Positions 35,534 through 45,365 are shown, counted from the first letter of the stretch. The stretch is 64,000 nucleotides of DNA from Lachnospiraceae bacterium P6B14 (GCA_000687695.1 JHWZ01000003.1:62001-126000), one strand, 5' to 3'. The notes: generated from the sequence alone by a model not told the origin. Translations and numbers: made by a program.

Positions 35534-35962
35534 ATGGCAGAAGAAGGGATTCCGATTAAGCACTCCACAGTTGTTTGTTCTGAGTGTTCCGGCGTGATGA
35601 GATACAAGGGCGCGGGGACTTATATTTGTGATGATTGCGGTCATGAAGAACTGGATGATTATGGTACGGTTCGCCGATTTTTGGAAAAAAGAGGTCCGAG
35701 TAATATTTTCGAGATAGCGGAGGGGACAGGGCTTCCGAGAAACGTTATCAGCGGACTTTTTAAAGAGGGCAGACTCGAGGTGGCAAAGTCTTCGCCTGTA
35801 AGCGTTTACTGCAAGCGTTGCGGTATGCCGATCAGAACCGGTGAGTACTGCTTCAATTGTCAGGAAGAGATTGATAAGCTCGGAGAGCGCAAAAAAGGAA
35901 CCTACAATGCTCTCAAGGGTATGGGTGGAGATGACGGTTCTATGCGTTTCTTAGATAAGTAG
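35534..35962 (+). CDS. YvyF-like flagellar-region zinc-ribbon protein
   Basis: A 142-residue protein with two CxxC-type zinc ribbons (CSECSG...CDDCG and CKRCGMP...CFNC) flanking a winged-helix-like middle (IFEIAEGTGLPRNVISGLFKEGRLEV). The layout matches the YvyF family encoded next to flgM in Bacillus and Clostridia. Function is not established; a regulatory role in flagellar gene expression is assumed. It lies 14 bases after the transglycosylase gene. The 3' end overlaps the convergent DUF4364 gene by 12 bases. Confidence 0.75.
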   Translation: MAEEGIPIKHSTVVCSECSGVMRYKGAGTYICDDCGHEELDDYGTVRRFLEKRGPSNIFEIAEGTGLPRNVISGLFKEGRLEVAKSSPVSVYCKRCGMPIRTGEYCFNCQEEIDKLGERKKGTYNALKGMGGDDGSMRFLDK

Positions 35963-36466
35963 AGTTTTCAGAGCCTGTGAATACAGCTCCTCGCTGTGTT
36001 TTTCCCATGAATTACAGACACGGATGGCGTCCTCCTCGGAGGATACCTCCAGATTGATCTCATAAAGAATATGTGCTCCGTCACGAATGGAGCAGGTCGC
36101 GGTATACATACCGTCTTTCGTCAATTTATAATCACTGACCAATGAGGTTTCGTCAAGAGTTTCCACATGATTTTTCTTAAGATATTCATCGACTTCTTTA
36201 CGGATATCCTGTGACAGATCATTTTCAAAAGCCAATCTTGTCTGCTCACCTGTTTCAGTCAGTGTGACGTAACTGCGGTGGTAGGTATTTTTCTCTGTGA
36301 CTAAACCGGACTCGATGAGCTCGCCCAAAGCCGACTGGGCGTGGATGTAATCAGTGTAACCGAGAGTTGTGATGACATCCAAAACGACACCCTGCGTCAG
36401 AGAGGTTGACGCACGATGGAGTATATGAAGAATGGTCTGTTTGTAGATATTTACAGGCTCTCCCAT
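35951..36466 (-). CDS. DUF4364 family winged-helix protein
   Basis: A 171-residue protein with an N-terminal winged helix (IYKQTILHILHRA...YTDYIHAQSALGELIESGLVTE...YVTLTETGEQT) and a C-terminal domain of strands and a final helix, as in the DUF4364 family common in Lachnospiraceae. It is probably a PadR-like DNA-binding regulator, target unknown. ATG 36466 has GGGGGT seven bases upstream; 36469 is also possible. It is divergent from the malic enzyme gene, with about 100 AT-rich bases between. Confidence 0.82.
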   Translation of the reverse strand: MGEPVNIYKQTILHILHRASTSLTQGVVLDVITTLGYTDYIHAQSALGELIESGLVTEKNTYHRSYVTLTETGEQTRLAFENDLSQDIRKEVDEYLKKNHVETLDETSLVSDYKLTKDGMYTATCSIRDGAHILYEINLEVSSEEDAIRVCNSWEKHSEELYSQALKTLLI

Positions 36467-36570
36467 CATTTTTACCCCCTTGTGGTGTTCGTTTTTGCTA
36501 CTATTACATTGTAACCATTTTTTTAAAAAATACAAGTAAAAAATAAAAATACTTTGAATGGAGGATTACC

Positions 36571-37719
36571 ATGGATACGAATGAAAAAGCACTAATGTTA
36601 CACGAGCAGTGGAAAGGAAAAATAAACACTACTCCGAAATGCGAGGTGAATACTTCAGAGGATCTCGCACTCGCGTACACACCGGGAGTTGCCGAGCCTT
36701 GCAAGGTTATTGCCAAGGATAAGGAGGCTGCTTATAAATATACGATCAAGCAGAACACGGTAGCTGTCGTTTCCGACGGTAGTGCTGTCCTTGGTCTCGG
36801 AAACATCGGACCGGAGGCCGCGATGCCTGTTATGGAGGGTAAGGCAGTTCTTTTCAAGGAGTTCGGTGGAGTGAATGCTTTTCCGATCTGTCTTGACACA
36901 CAGGATACGGATGAGATCATAGAGACCGTGGTTCGTATCGCGCCCGGATTCGGAGGAATAAATCTTGAGGACATCTCGGCACCGAGATGCTTTACAATCG
37001 AGCAGGAGCTGAAAAAGAGACTGCATATCCCGGTATTTCACGATGATCAGCATGGAACCGCGATCGTTGTTTTGTCGGGTATCATAAATGCTTTAAAGAT
37101 CGTGAATAAGAAAAAGGAAGATTGCCGTATCGTTGTGAACGGTTCGGGGGCAGCGGGTATCGCTATCAGCAAGCTCCTTCTTCGCTACGGTTTTAAGCAT
37201 ATCATCCTTTGCGACAGTGCGGGTATCGTACACAGGGATTCTGACAGATTAAACGATGTAAAAAGAGAGATGCTTGAGGTTACTAACCTTGAGAATAAAA
37301 AGGGAAATCTTGCCGATGCCATGGTAGGTTCGGATATTTTTATCGGAGTAAGTGCACCGGGTGTTGTTACCGAGGAGATGGTGTGCTCGATGAACAGGGA
37401 TGCGATCATTTTTGCTATGGCTAATCCTGTTCCCGAGATCATGCCGGATCTTGCTAAGAAGGCGGGAGCGAAGGTTATAGGTACAGGAAGAAGCGATTTC
37501 CCGAACCAGGTAAACAATGTGCTCGCGTTCCCGGGCCTTTTCAGAGGAGCTTTGGAGGGAAGAGCCGAGCAGATAACGGAGGAAATGAAGCTCGCTACTG
37601 CGGAAGCAATCGCATCGCTCATCTCGGATGACGAGCTGGATGCGGACCATATCATACCGGAGGCGTTTGACCCGCGGGTATCGGATGTTGTAAGTGAGGC
37701 AGTTAAAAAGCTGATTTAA
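36571..37719 (+). CDS. NAD(P)-dependent malic enzyme
   Basis: A 382-residue short-form malic enzyme: LAYTPGVAEPCK, the Lys/Tyr active-site region, NLEDISAPRCF, HDDQHGTAIVVLSGI and a Rossmann fold with NGSGAAGIAISKLLL. It decarboxylates malate to pyruvate with NAD(P) reduction. The length fits the bacterial malic-enzyme class without the phosphotransacetylase extension. GGAGG precedes ATG 36571. Confidence 0.94.
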   Translation: MDTNEKALMLHEQWKGKINTTPKCEVNTSEDLALAYTPGVAEPCKVIAKDKEAAYKYTIKQNTVAVVSDGSAVLGLGNIGPEAAMPVMEGKAVLFKEFGGVNAFPICLDTQDTDEIIETVVRIAPGFGGINLEDISAPRCFTIEQELKKRLHIPVFHDDQHGTAIVVLSGIINALKIVNKKKEDCRIVVNGSGAAGIAISKLLLRYGFKHIILCDSAGIVHRDSDRLNDVKREMLEVTNLENKKGNLADAMVGSDIFIGVSAPGVVTEEMVCSMNRDAIIFAMANPVPEIMPDLAKKAGAKVIGTGRSDFPNQVNNVLAFPGLFRGALEGRAEQITEEMKLATAEAIASLISDDELDADHIIPEAFDPRVSDVVSEAVKKLI

Positions 37720-37757
37720 AGGGATAAGTGGAGCCTGGCTCCCGAACGGAGGTAAGA

Positions 37758-39242
37758 ATGGATTTAGAAAGCAAAACACTACAGGAACTCAGAGAGATGG
37801 CCAAGGAAAAGGGTATCGAAAAATACTCTTCCATGCGAAAGGCCGATCTGATAAAGAGGCTTGGCGGAGGCCAGGCTGCTCCTGCAACTGATAGCGCTAA
37901 AAATGACAAGCAGGAGACTAAGAAGCCTGAGAGAAAGCCCGCTCAGTCTGAGAAGCGTCATGAGAAGCCTGAGCAGCGTGACCAGCAGGCTGACCGCAGG
38001 CAGAACTATCATAACGGGAATACCAGAAGTCGTTATCATGACGGGTCTGACGGTGTGATCAGTGTTCAGAAGGAGAGGCAGATCGAGGAGGTAGCTCCAA
38101 CGGAGCTTAAGGATCTCGACAGTGGCATCACCAAAAACGGAATACTGGAGATCATGACAGAGGGATACGGTTTTATCCGTTGTGACAACTATCTTCCGGG
38201 TGAGGATGATGTATATGTATCGCCTCAGTTTATCCGCAGATTCGGTCTGCGTACGGGAGATATCATAACCGGTAATCTCCGTCGCAGAACTCAGAATGAA
38301 AAGTTTTCCGCACTTCTTTATATGAAGAAGGTTAACGGTCTGCCGACGAGCTATCTGTATGACAGAAAGAAGTTTGAAAACCTGACGCCGATCTTTCCGG
38401 ATGAGAGGATCAGACTTGAGACACCTGGAGCAGCTGTCTCCATGAGGATGCTGGATCTGATATCTCCGATAGGTAAGGGACAGCGTGGTATGATCGTGTC
38501 TCAGCCGAAGACGGGAAAGACGACGCTTATCAAGCAGGTCGCAAAGTCCGTCACGAAAAATCATCCCGATATGAAGATGATAATCCTTCTTATCGATGAG
38601 CGACCGGAGGAGGTTACTGACATCAAGGAGTCTATCGAGGGCAACCAGGTTGAGGTCATCTACTCGACCTTTGATGAGCTTCCTGAGAATCACAAACGTG
38701 TTTCCGAGATGGTCATTGAGCGTGCCAAGCGTCTCGTAGAGTGCGGAGAGGATGTTATGATCCTGCTTGATTCGATCACGAGACTTGCAAGAGCTTATAA
38801 CCTTACAGTCACTCCCAGCGGACGTACTCTTTCGGGTGGTCTGGATCCTGCAGCATTGCATATGCCGAAGAGATTTTTCGGTGCTGCGAGAAACATGCGT
38901 GAGGGTGGAAGTCTGACTATCCTTGCAACAGCGTTGGTTGATACCGGTAGCCGTATGGATGATGTCGTTTTCGAGGAGTTCAAGGGTACCGGTAACATGG
39001 AGCTTATGCTGGATAGGTCGTTGTCAGAGAAGAGGATATTCCCGGCGATCGATATCACGAAGTCGAGTACCAGACGTGAGGACCTGCTTTTGGATGAGGA
39101 GGAGCAGGAGTGCGTCGTGAAGATCAGAAGGATGCTCGGCGGGATGAGGCCGGATCAGGCCATGGAGCAGGTGATGGATATATTCAGACGTACGAAGGAC
39201 AATCGGGAATTTATCGAGATGGTCAAAAAGATCAGGGTTTGA
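37758..39242 (+). CDS. rho: Transcription termination factor Rho
   Basis: A 494-residue Rho. An N-terminal SAP-like helix ([25 protein letters not shown]) is followed by a polar, Lys/Arg/Gln-rich disordered insertion (about residues 45-100). Then come the cold-shock RNA-binding domain ([12 protein letters not shown]), the P-loop SQPKTGKTT and [12 protein letters not shown]. It is an RNA-dependent helicase that ends transcripts. ATG 37758 has ACGGAGG upstream. Its stop codon lies within the left arm of a 19-bp inverted repeat. Confidence 0.97.
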   Translation: MDLESKTLQELREMAKEKGIEKYSSMRKADLIKRLGGGQAAPATDSAKNDKQETKKPERKPAQSEKRHEKPEQRDQQADRRQNYHNGNTRSRYHDGSDGVISVQKERQIEEVAPTELKDLDSGITKNGILEIMTEGYGFIRCDNYLPGEDDVYVSPQFIRRFGLRTGDIITGNLRRRTQNEKFSALLYMKKVNGLPTSYLYDRKKFENLTPIFPDERIRLETPGAAVSMRMLDLISPIGKGQRGMIVSQPKTGKTTLIKQVAKSVTKNHPDMKMIILLIDERPEEVTDIKESIEGNQVEVIYSTFDELPENHKRVSEMVIERAKRLVECGEDVMILLDSITRLARAYNLTVTPSGRTLSGGLDPAALHMPKRFFGAARNMREGGSLTILATALVDTGSRMDDVVFEEFKGTGNMELMLDRSLSEKRIFPAIDITKSSTRREDLLLDEEEQECVVKIRRMLGGMRPDQAMEQVMDIFRRTKDNREFIEMVKKIRV

Positions 39243-39250
39243 TTATTCAG

Positions 39251-39487
39251 TAGCATATGCTGCCTTATGAGATATCATCCACGGGCAACGGGCACGAGCT
39301 TATCGATTCACAGCACCTTTTGATAATCTTGGATGCCCCTGCGGAACTCGCTTGTTTCGTGCGCACTATGTGCTTCGAAACTACGCTCAAACAAGTCCTC
39401 GGGTCATCCATCAAAAGGCACTGTTTATCAGATAAGCTCGGCTAATGTTGCCCTTAGTATGATTCTCATATCGGCAGCAGCTTGCTA
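39251..39487. repeat. Giant hairpin 1 within the rho-rpmE unit
   Basis: Nested stems, outside to inside: TAGCA/TGCTA with GCTGCC/GGCAGC; TATGAGA/TCTCATA; GGGCAAC (39283) / GTTGCCC (39447); CGAGCTTATC (39295) / GATAAGCTCG (39431); CCTTTTGAT/ATCAAAAGG; GGATG/CATCC; CTTGTTT/AAACAAG near the apex. About 237 bases fold on themselves. I see no second copy of this arm in the window. Confidence 0.75.
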
Positions 39488-39490
39488 TCA

Positions 39491-39644
39491 GGCCACAATA
39501 GGGCAGGTTTGATTTATCGTGCGAGGGACCTCGGGAAAACGTCGGTGCGTAGGCGCCGTATTTTGGCGCCATGCACCGCTACGTTTTTCCATGACGCAAG
39601 TGGAGTCCCGAGCAGATAAATCACAACCGACCGCCTATGTGGCC
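39491..39644 (+). repeat. Long covarying hairpin element, copy 2
   Basis: The ends GGCCACA and TGTGGCC pair, as do GATTTATC/GATAAATC. The core (39533-39590) has an outer stem GGAAAACGT/ACGTTTTTCC, CGGTGC/GCACCG and an apical GGCGCC/GGCGCC around the loop GTATTTT. Both ends match copy 1 and the core matches copy 3. Confidence 0.85.
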
Positions 39645-39696
39645 GTACGTGATGCTACTGAATAATCAAAATTAGGGTTTTTTTTAAAAAAAGTGC

Positions 39697-39725
39697 TTGC
39701 ATTTTGTTTTTATATATGATAGAAT
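39697..39725 (+). promoter_or_regulatory. SigA-type promoter for rpmE with about 75-nt leader
   Basis: TTGCAT (39697-39702), 17-bp spacer, TAGAAT (39720-39725). The leader to 39807 contains GTCTTTTAAGAC and could hold an L31 autoregulatory structure, but I cannot recognise one. Confidence 0.65.
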
Positions 39726-39807
39726 AAGCAAGCGTTTGTATGAAAACACTGAAAATTCGTCTTTTAAGACTTGTTTTTACGTAAAGCAACATGTCAGGAG
39801 GTGTATC

Positions 39808-40008
39808 ATGAGAGAAGGAATTCATCCGGAGTACTACCAGGCAAAGGTAGTATGTAACTGCGGAAATGAATTTGTGACAGGCTCGACCAAGGAGGATATC
39901 CATGTCGAGGTTTGCTCAAAGTGCCATCCGTTCTATACAGGACAGCAGAAGGCTGCCCAGGCACGTGGCGCGATCGAGAAGTTCAACCGCAGATACGGCT
40001 TAAAATAG
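39808..40008 (+). CDS. rpmE: 50S ribosomal protein L31, zinc-binding form
   Basis: A 66-residue L31 with the four zinc-ligand cysteines (CNC at residues 16 and 18; [10 protein letters not shown] at 36 and 39), the C+ form rather than the zinc-independent paralogue. AGGAGG precedes ATG 39808. It is followed by a terminator, then the DUF1385-prmC-prfA genes, the standard Clostridia order. Confidence 0.97.
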   Translation: MREGIHPEYYQAKVVCNCGNEFVTGSTKEDIHVEVCSKCHPFYTGQQKAAQARGAIEKFNRRYGLK

Positions 40009-40029
40009 CATAATATTACGAATACTCAG

Positions 40030-40060
40030 GAGACCAAGTTTATCTTGGTCTCTTTGTCTT
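40030..40060 (+). terminator. Rho-independent terminator after rpmE
   Basis: GAGACCAAG-TTTAT-CTTGGTCTC followed by TTTGTCTT. Confidence 0.75.
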
Positions 40061-40095
40061 ATTCTGTGGTTTTATTTGAAGAGAGGAGTATGCAC

Positions 40096-41283
40096 ATGGC
40101 TAAATACTCGGGAATCGGCGGACAGGCCGTGATAGAGGGCGTAATGATGAAGAACAAGGATAATTACGCCGTTGCAGTCAGAAAGCCTAACGGAGAGATC
40201 GAAGTCCAAAAGAAAAAGAGCACGAGCCTCAGGGACAGATACAAGGCTTTTGATCTTCCTATCATACGTGGTGTAGTGACTTTCATCGAGTCCTTTACTA
40301 TGGGAATGGGAGTACTTAACTACTCCGCGTCCTTTTATGAGGATGACGGCAAAAAGGACATGACTGAGGAAGAAAAGAAAAAAGCGGAGAAAAAGGAAAA
40401 TGTCCTTACCGTGCTCATCATGATCCTTGCCATAGTGCTTGCCATAGGTATTTTTGTGCTGGCACCTTTTTTTGCTATGGAAGCCCTGAAAAAGGTGATC
40501 CCTTCAGAGATGCTCAGAGGTTTTTTGGAGGGTGTTCTCAGAGTTGTGATCTTTATAGCATATGTAAAGCTTATCACACTGGTTGATGATATCAAAAGAC
40601 TTTTTATGTATCACGGTGCCGAGCACAAATCGATCAACTGTGTTGAGAATGGAGAGGACCTGACCGTCGAGAACGTGAGAAAGCAGTCTACCGAGCACAG
40701 ACGTTGCGGTACGAGCTTCCTTCTTTTCGTCATGGTGGTTTCAATCCTGTTTTTCATGTTTATCATAGTCGGAGCGGTATGGCTTCGTATGCTGTTAAGA
40801 ATACTTCTGATACCAGTGATAGCAGGTTTGTCATACGAGCTTATCCGTTTTCTTGGCAGTCATGAGGGAACGGCGGTATACATCATCTCCCGTCCGGGAA
40901 TGTGGCTGCAGAGGCTGACTACGGCTGAGCCTAACGATGATATGATCGCGGTGGCTATCGCGTCCGTAAACTCGGTATTTGACTGGAGAGAGTTCCAGGG
41001 CAAGGAGCCGCTTCCGAGTGAGATAGAGAGCGAGGAGGAGCCGGAAGAGGCTGCTTCTGAGGCGGACGAGACAGAGGATGCTGCTGCTGGTACTGCAGAA
41101 GGTGCTGCTGTTGCTACAGAAGCTGCCACTGGTACTACAGAGGATACAGTTGATGCGGCATCAGAGGATGCAGCAGATGGCGAATCGGTAATGAAGCATT
41201 CCGACATGCCGTGGGTAAAGGTGGCCGAGGAAGTTCTCAAGGGCGAGGCCGGTACAGAGGATATCGAAGTTGAAGACTTTTAA
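40096..41283 (+). CDS. DUF1385 (YqhQ-like) membrane protein
   Basis: A 395-residue protein of the DUF1385 family: GIGGQAVIEGVMMKN at the N-terminus, RGVVTFIES, MYHGAEHKSINCVENG and RRCGTSFLLFV, with about five TM segments between residues 100 and 265. The C-terminal roughly 80 residues are a low-complexity Ala/Glu/Thr tail not shared by the family core. ATG 40096 has GGAG seven bases before it. Function is unknown. It overlaps prmC by 14 bases and sits in the conserved rpmE-prmC-prfA neighbourhood. Confidence 0.9.
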   Translation: MAKYSGIGGQAVIEGVMMKNKDNYAVAVRKPNGEIEVQKKKSTSLRDRYKAFDLPIIRGVVTFIESFTMGMGVLNYSASFYEDDGKKDMTEEEKKKAEKKENVLTVLIMILAIVLAIGIFVLAPFFAMEALKKVIPSEMLRGFLEGVLRVVIFIAYVKLITLVDDIKRLFMYHGAEHKSINCVENGEDLTVENVRKQSTEHRRCGTSFLLFVMVVSILFFMFIIVGAVWLRMLLRILLIPVIAGLSYELIRFLGSHEGTAVYIISRPGMWLQRLTTAEPNDDMIAVAIASVNSVFDWREFQGKEPLPSEIESEEEPEEAASEADETEDAAAGTAEGAAVATEAATGTTEDTVDAASEDAADGESVMKHSDMPWVKVAEEVLKGEAGTEDIEVEDF

Positions 41284-42232
41284 TGAACTACTGAGTGAGA
41301 CGACTGAGGACCTAAGGCTGGCAGGGGTACCTGAGCCTGATCTGAACGCGTGGTATCTGATGGCGTGGTCGGTGGCTCTGAGTCATGAGGATAGTGATGA
41401 TAGAGCAGATGAGGTCGACTTTGTTCTGAGAATATCAGAGAGTATGCCGGATCGTTCATGGCTGCTGTTGCATGGTTCAGATGAAACATCCGAAAAAATA
41501 ACGAGCACATTATCTACGCTTGTAGAGCATAGAAAAAAGAGGGTTCCTCTGGAGTATATAACGCATATCACCGAGTTTATGGGACTGCCGATTTACGTAG
41601 ATCCTTCGGTACTGATCCCCCGACAGGACACGGAATGCGTGGTGGAGACCGCGCTGGATATCATGAAAAAGGAGTACTCCGAAAAGGGTGCGGATGTGCT
41701 TGATCTGTGCACCGGTTCGGGGTGTATCGCCATAAGTCTTGCGAAGCTGGGAAAAGCGAAGAGTGTGACCGCTACGGATAAGTCAGCTGAGGCGATCGGT
41801 GTAGCGAAGAAGAATGCAGGACTGAACGATGTGAATGTGAGATTCCTGCAGGGAGATATGTGGGGAGCGCTGACCGGTAAAGAGAATATAGGACGGTTGG
41901 ATGCAGACGAAACAGAGGCGCCAAAATTCGATCTGATAATAAGTAACCCACCGTATATCAGACATGATGTGATGCCTGAGCTTATGGAAGAGGTCAGGGA
42001 CTACGAGCCGGTGATGGCTTTGGACGGTGGTGAGGACGGACTTTTGTTCTACAGAAGTATCGTTGCGAGAGTCGGTACATTTTTGCGGAAGGGTGGTAGT
42101 CTGATCTTCGAGATAGGATATGATCAGGGCGAGGCTGTGGCCGGGCTTATGAGAGAGGCCGGGTTGGTTGATATAGAAGTGAAGAAGGATTATGCGGGGT
42201 GTGACAGAGTAGTAAGCGCTCGATTGATATGA
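41270..42232 (+). CDS. prmC: Release-factor glutamine methyltransferase PrmC
   Basis: A 320-residue SAM-dependent methyltransferase with the catalytic NPPY (ISNPPYIRHDVM), the SAM loop LDLCTGSGCIAISLA and PRQDTE in the middle. The N-terminal helical domain (FNELLSETTEDLRLAGV) requires the TTG start at 41270, inside the preceding gene, with GAGG upstream. It methylates the GGQ glutamine of release factors; its substrate gene prfA is next. Confidence 0.94.
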   Translation: MKTFNELLSETTEDLRLAGVPEPDLNAWYLMAWSVALSHEDSDDRADEVDFVLRISESMPDRSWLLLHGSDETSEKITSTLSTLVEHRKKRVPLEYITHITEFMGLPIYVDPSVLIPRQDTECVVETALDIMKKEYSEKGADVLDLCTGSGCIAISLAKLGKAKSVTATDKSAEAIGVAKKNAGLNDVNVRFLQGDMWGALTGKENIGRLDADETEAPKFDLIISNPPYIRHDVMPELMEEVRDYEPVMALDGGEDGLLFYRSIVARVGTFLRKGGSLIFEIGYDQGEAVAGLMREAGLVDIEVKKDYAGCDRVVSARLI

Positions 42233-42303
42233 TCTGTGAATCGAGCGGATGAAGGCTTGAAAAAGACCATGAAAAAAGATTTAAGTCATGGAGGATGATA
42301 AAA

Positions 42304-43374
42304 ATGTTTGAACATGTAGAGGATATTTCCTTACGATATGAAGAGGTGCTGGCTGAGCTGTCATCGCCTGAGGTGATGAACGATGCCGAGGTCTATCGAA
42401 TGAGGATGCAGGAGCAGGCTGAGCTAGAGCCAATCGTGATGAAGTATCGTGAGTATAAGGAAACCACCCGGGGCATCGAGGATTCGAAAATGATGCTCGA
42501 GGAGGAATCCGACGAGGAACTCAGGGAGATGGCGAAGGAGGAACTCTCCGAGCTGAAGGAACGTCTCGAGGTTATCGAAAAAGAGATGAAGATACTGCTT
42601 CTGCCAAAGGATCCCAATGACGATAAAAACGTCATCGTCGAGATCAGAGCGGGTGCGGGCGGTGATGAGGCGGCACTCTTTGCTGCCGATCTTTTCCGTA
42701 TGTACGCGAAGTACGCTGAGCGTGAACACTGGAAAGTGGATACGATGAACTCCAATGAAAACGGTATCGGCGGGTTCAAGGAAATCGTGTTTATGATAAA
42801 CGGCAACGGCGCCTATTCCAAGCTTAAATACGAGAGTGGCGTGCATCGTGTGCAGAGGATACCCGTGACCGAATCCGGCGGGAGGATCCACACTTCGACT
42901 GCTACTGTGGCGATCATGCCTGAGGTCGAGGATGTCGAGGTGGAGATCGATATGAACGACTGCAAATTTGACGTGTTCCGTGCGTCAGGAAACGGAGGAC
43001 AGTGCGTCAATACGACGGATTCGGCGGTCAGACTTACACATATCCCGTCAGGAATTGTCGTATCATGTCAGGATGAAAAATCCCAGTTGAAAAATAAAGA
43101 CAAAGCGCTGAAGGTACTGAGAGCCCGTCTGTATGAGCTGGAGCAGGAGAAGGCACACTCTGAGGAGGCGGAAAAACGCAGATCCCAGATAGGAACCGGA
43201 GACCGATCGGAGAAGATAAGGACGTACAATTTCCCTCAGGGAAGAGTTACCGATCACAGGATAAAGCTCACGCTCCATCAGCTGGACTCCGTTATAAACG
43301 GTGACCTTGACGAGGTTATAGACAGTCTGATCGCTGCGGACCAGAGCGCAAAACTTGCAAAGCTTGAGAATTGA
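42304..43374 (+). CDS. prfA: Peptide chain release factor 1
   Basis: A 356-residue class I release factor. [20 protein letters not shown] carries the GGQ that triggers peptide release, and the stop-codon recognition segment reads [18 protein letters not shown] (the PxT form typical of RF1, reading UAA/UAG). The Lys/Glu-rich N-terminal domain is normal. ATG 42304 has GGAGG nine bases upstream. Confidence 0.97.
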   Translation: MFEHVEDISLRYEEVLAELSSPEVMNDAEVYRMRMQEQAELEPIVMKYREYKETTRGIEDSKMMLEEESDEELREMAKEELSELKERLEVIEKEMKILLLPKDPNDDKNVIVEIRAGAGGDEAALFAADLFRMYAKYAEREHWKVDTMNSNENGIGGFKEIVFMINGNGAYSKLKYESGVHRVQRIPVTESGGRIHTSTATVAIMPEVEDVEVEIDMNDCKFDVFRASGNGGQCVNTTDSAVRLTHIPSGIVVSCQDEKSQLKNKDKALKVLRARLYELEQEKAHSEEAEKRRSQIGTGDRSEKIRTYNFPQGRVTDHRIKLTLHQLDSVINGDLDEVIDSLIAADQSAKLAKLEN

Positions 43375-43399
43375 CTTAATCCGAAAAAAGGTGTAAAAT
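43371..43399 (+). promoter_or_regulatory. SigA-type promoter for the membrane EAL gene
   Basis: TTGACT (43371-43376, overlapping the prfA stop), 17-bp spacer, TAAAAT (43394-43399). Confidence 0.75.
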
Positions 43400-43436
43400 A
43401 ATATTCCGACCATTGAAGCGAAAGGAGGGACGGCCC

Positions 43437-45338
43437 ATGAATATAGAGATACAGTGTTGTGGTCTGGTTCTTATGATCATCATTTTGGTCATGAATATCC
43501 TGTCAGGGAAAGGGCGTCTCGTCCTCTATACATCGAAGCTCTTTGTTACGGTCCTCACCGTGTCGATCGTAGCCATCTGCTTTGATATCACCTCGATGGT
43601 TGCACTTTATTATATCAATGATATTCCCGAATGGGTGACTGCACTTGCATGTAAGGCGTATATTATCTGCCTGACATATGAGGCGACGTCGGCATTGATA
43701 TACTCGATGTATGATTGTTTCGCCTATAAGACGTACAGAAAGTTTGCTTATATTTTGCTCGGGATCGATGCGGCAGTCTCTGTCATCATAGCGTTTATTC
43801 CCATTTATTTCAATGTCACAGACCCCTCGCACGCCTTTACCGAGGGACCTGCGGTACTAATGACTTACGGTGCATGCCTGGCAGTGCTTTTTACAACGCT
43901 GCTTTTGTTGATCAGATACAGAAAAAGGATGAACGCTCAGCGTCATTCGGCAGTGCTTCTGTGGATGCTCAGCTGGGTAGTGGCAGCCGGGATACAGTTT
44001 TTCAATAACAGAGTTCTGCTGGTAGGATTTGCGACAGCGCTCGGAATGACGATCCTTTTTTCCGTGCTCGAGAATCCGATCGCAGGTATAGACCGTGTGA
44101 CAGGTGTATTCAATCTGCCCATGCTTCACGACTATATGAGCCAGGAGTTCAAAAGAGGCAAAAGGTTTTCTCTGATAAGTATTTCTCTTTCTTCACAGGC
44201 AGGTCTTATCGAGTCGGATCAGGAGTTAAGAGAGTCGCTTATCAGGTATTTCAAAGAGATCGCTCATGAGTTGGTATTCCGAAATACCAGATCGGGTGTC
44301 GTACTCGCGTTCAAGTATGGAAAACAGGATATCCCCTCGATAGTGAGCAGGATAAAATCCGATTTTATGTCTGATTGGAAATATGGTCCCAGAGGCGAAA
44401 AAACACATCTTTTAACACCGACATTTTTGATCATGGAAGACAGTGATGTTCTCGGTTCCGCAAGCGCCATTTTTGAGTATTCCAATTATGCATTTAATAC
44501 CAGTCCGGATACTGCCGGAACAGTGATATCTCTGGATGAAAACAAGATCAACGAAGCTGATGAATTTGAGAAAACAAAAAAAGAAATTGTCTCCGCAATG
44601 AAAGAGGACAGAGTTGTTGTTTTCTATCAGCCGATATGGTCAATAGAAGAGAACAGGTTCGTGTCTGCAGAGGCACTTGTCCGTATCAGAAAAAAGGATG
44701 GAAATATCCTTCCTCCGGGAGTGTTTATCCCTGTTGCCGAGGCTACGGGACATATCCTTGAACTCGGCCAGATAGTATTTGAAAAAGTATGTGGATTTAT
44801 CAAGAAAAATGATCCGAGAAAAATCGGTATCAATTATATAGAGGTAAACCTTTCCGTAAAACAGTGTGAGCAGAGAGAGCTTTCTGCGATGTACAGAGGT
44901 ATTATTAAAGGCTATGATATTGACCCTTCATATATCAACCTTGAGATCACCGAATCATCATCAATAGATATCAGACAGAATGTTATTGATAACATGAATG
45001 ACCTGATCAGATTCGGGCTTAATTTCTCTTTGGATGATTTTGGAAAAGGTAATTCAAACCTTGATTACATCATCGATATGCCGGTGGCTATCGTTAAGTT
45101 TGACAGGCAGATGGTACAGGCATATTTTTCATCAAATAACAAAGCTAAACATGTCATGAGTTCCATAGTAAAAATGGTCCATGATATGAACTTGAGAATA
45201 GTTGCCGAGGGAGTTGAGACCAAGGAAGAACTTGATGAATTAAAAGCGATGGAAGTGGAATATATTCAGGGATTCTATTTCTCGAAACCTATTCCCGAAG
45301 ATGAATTTTTATCATTTGTAAAGGAAAATAGTAAATAG
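43437..45338 (+). CDS. Membrane EAL-domain c-di-GMP phosphodiesterase with degenerate GGDEF
   Basis: A 633-residue protein. The first about 215 residues hold roughly seven TM segments. Next is a GGDEF-like region (about 218-370) lacking the GGDEF motif. The C-terminal EAL domain (about 385-630) has all catalytic motifs: SAEALVRI, VNLSVKQ, LEITESS, LDDFGKGNSN, IVKFD, AEGVE and QGFYFSKP. It should hydrolyse c-di-GMP, with the degenerate domain possibly sensing GTP. GGAGGG precedes ATG 43437. Confidence 0.9.
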   Translation: MNIEIQCCGLVLMIIILVMNILSGKGRLVLYTSKLFVTVLTVSIVAICFDITSMVALYYINDIPEWVTALACKAYIICLTYEATSALIYSMYDCFAYKTYRKFAYILLGIDAAVSVIIAFIPIYFNVTDPSHAFTEGPAVLMTYGACLAVLFTTLLLLIRYRKRMNAQRHSAVLLWMLSWVVAAGIQFFNNRVLLVGFATALGMTILFSVLENPIAGIDRVTGVFNLPMLHDYMSQEFKRGKRFSLISISLSSQAGLIESDQELRESLIRYFKEIAHELVFRNTRSGVVLAFKYGKQDIPSIVSRIKSDFMSDWKYGPRGEKTHLLTPTFLIMEDSDVLGSASAIFEYSNYAFNTSPDTAGTVISLDENKINEADEFEKTKKEIVSAMKEDRVVVFYQPIWSIEENRFVSAEALVRIRKKDGNILPPGVFIPVAEATGHILELGQIVFEKVCGFIKKNDPRKIGINYIEVNLSVKQCEQRELSAMYRGIIKGYDIDPSYINLEITESSSIDIRQNVIDNMNDLIRFGLNFSLDDFGKGNSNLDYIIDMPVAIVKFDRQMVQAYFSSNNKAKHVMSSIVKMVHDMNLRIVAEGVETKEELDELKAMEVEYIQGFYFSKPIPEDEFLSFVKENSK

Positions 45339-45365
45339 AGTAATATAACTCGAATGGAGGAAAAA

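Larger units (their letters stand above)
39238..39670. repeat. 433-bp unit bounded by 19-bp perfect inverted repeats
   Basis: Arms TTTGATTATTCAGTAGCAT (39238-39256) and its exact reverse complement (39652-39670) enclose two giant imperfect hairpins, 39251-39487 and 39491-39644. The left arm covers the end of rho; the right arm ends 27 bases before the rpmE promoter. There is no protein-coding content. It may be a non-autonomous mobile element or a structured RNA with a closing stem. Confidence 0.8.

Noticed and set aside
39257-39445. 62-codon frame after rho
   Set aside because: It lies entirely in giant hairpin 1; no ribosome site and no codon pattern.
39491-39644. Integron attC site
   Set aside because: Imperfect palindrome shape is similar, but the RYYYAAC/GTTRRRY core pairs and an integron integrase are not seen, and copies lie between core genes.
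39726-39807. Recognised L31 leader riboregulator
   Set aside because: The leader has a short palindrome only; I cannot match it to a known L31-binding motif.
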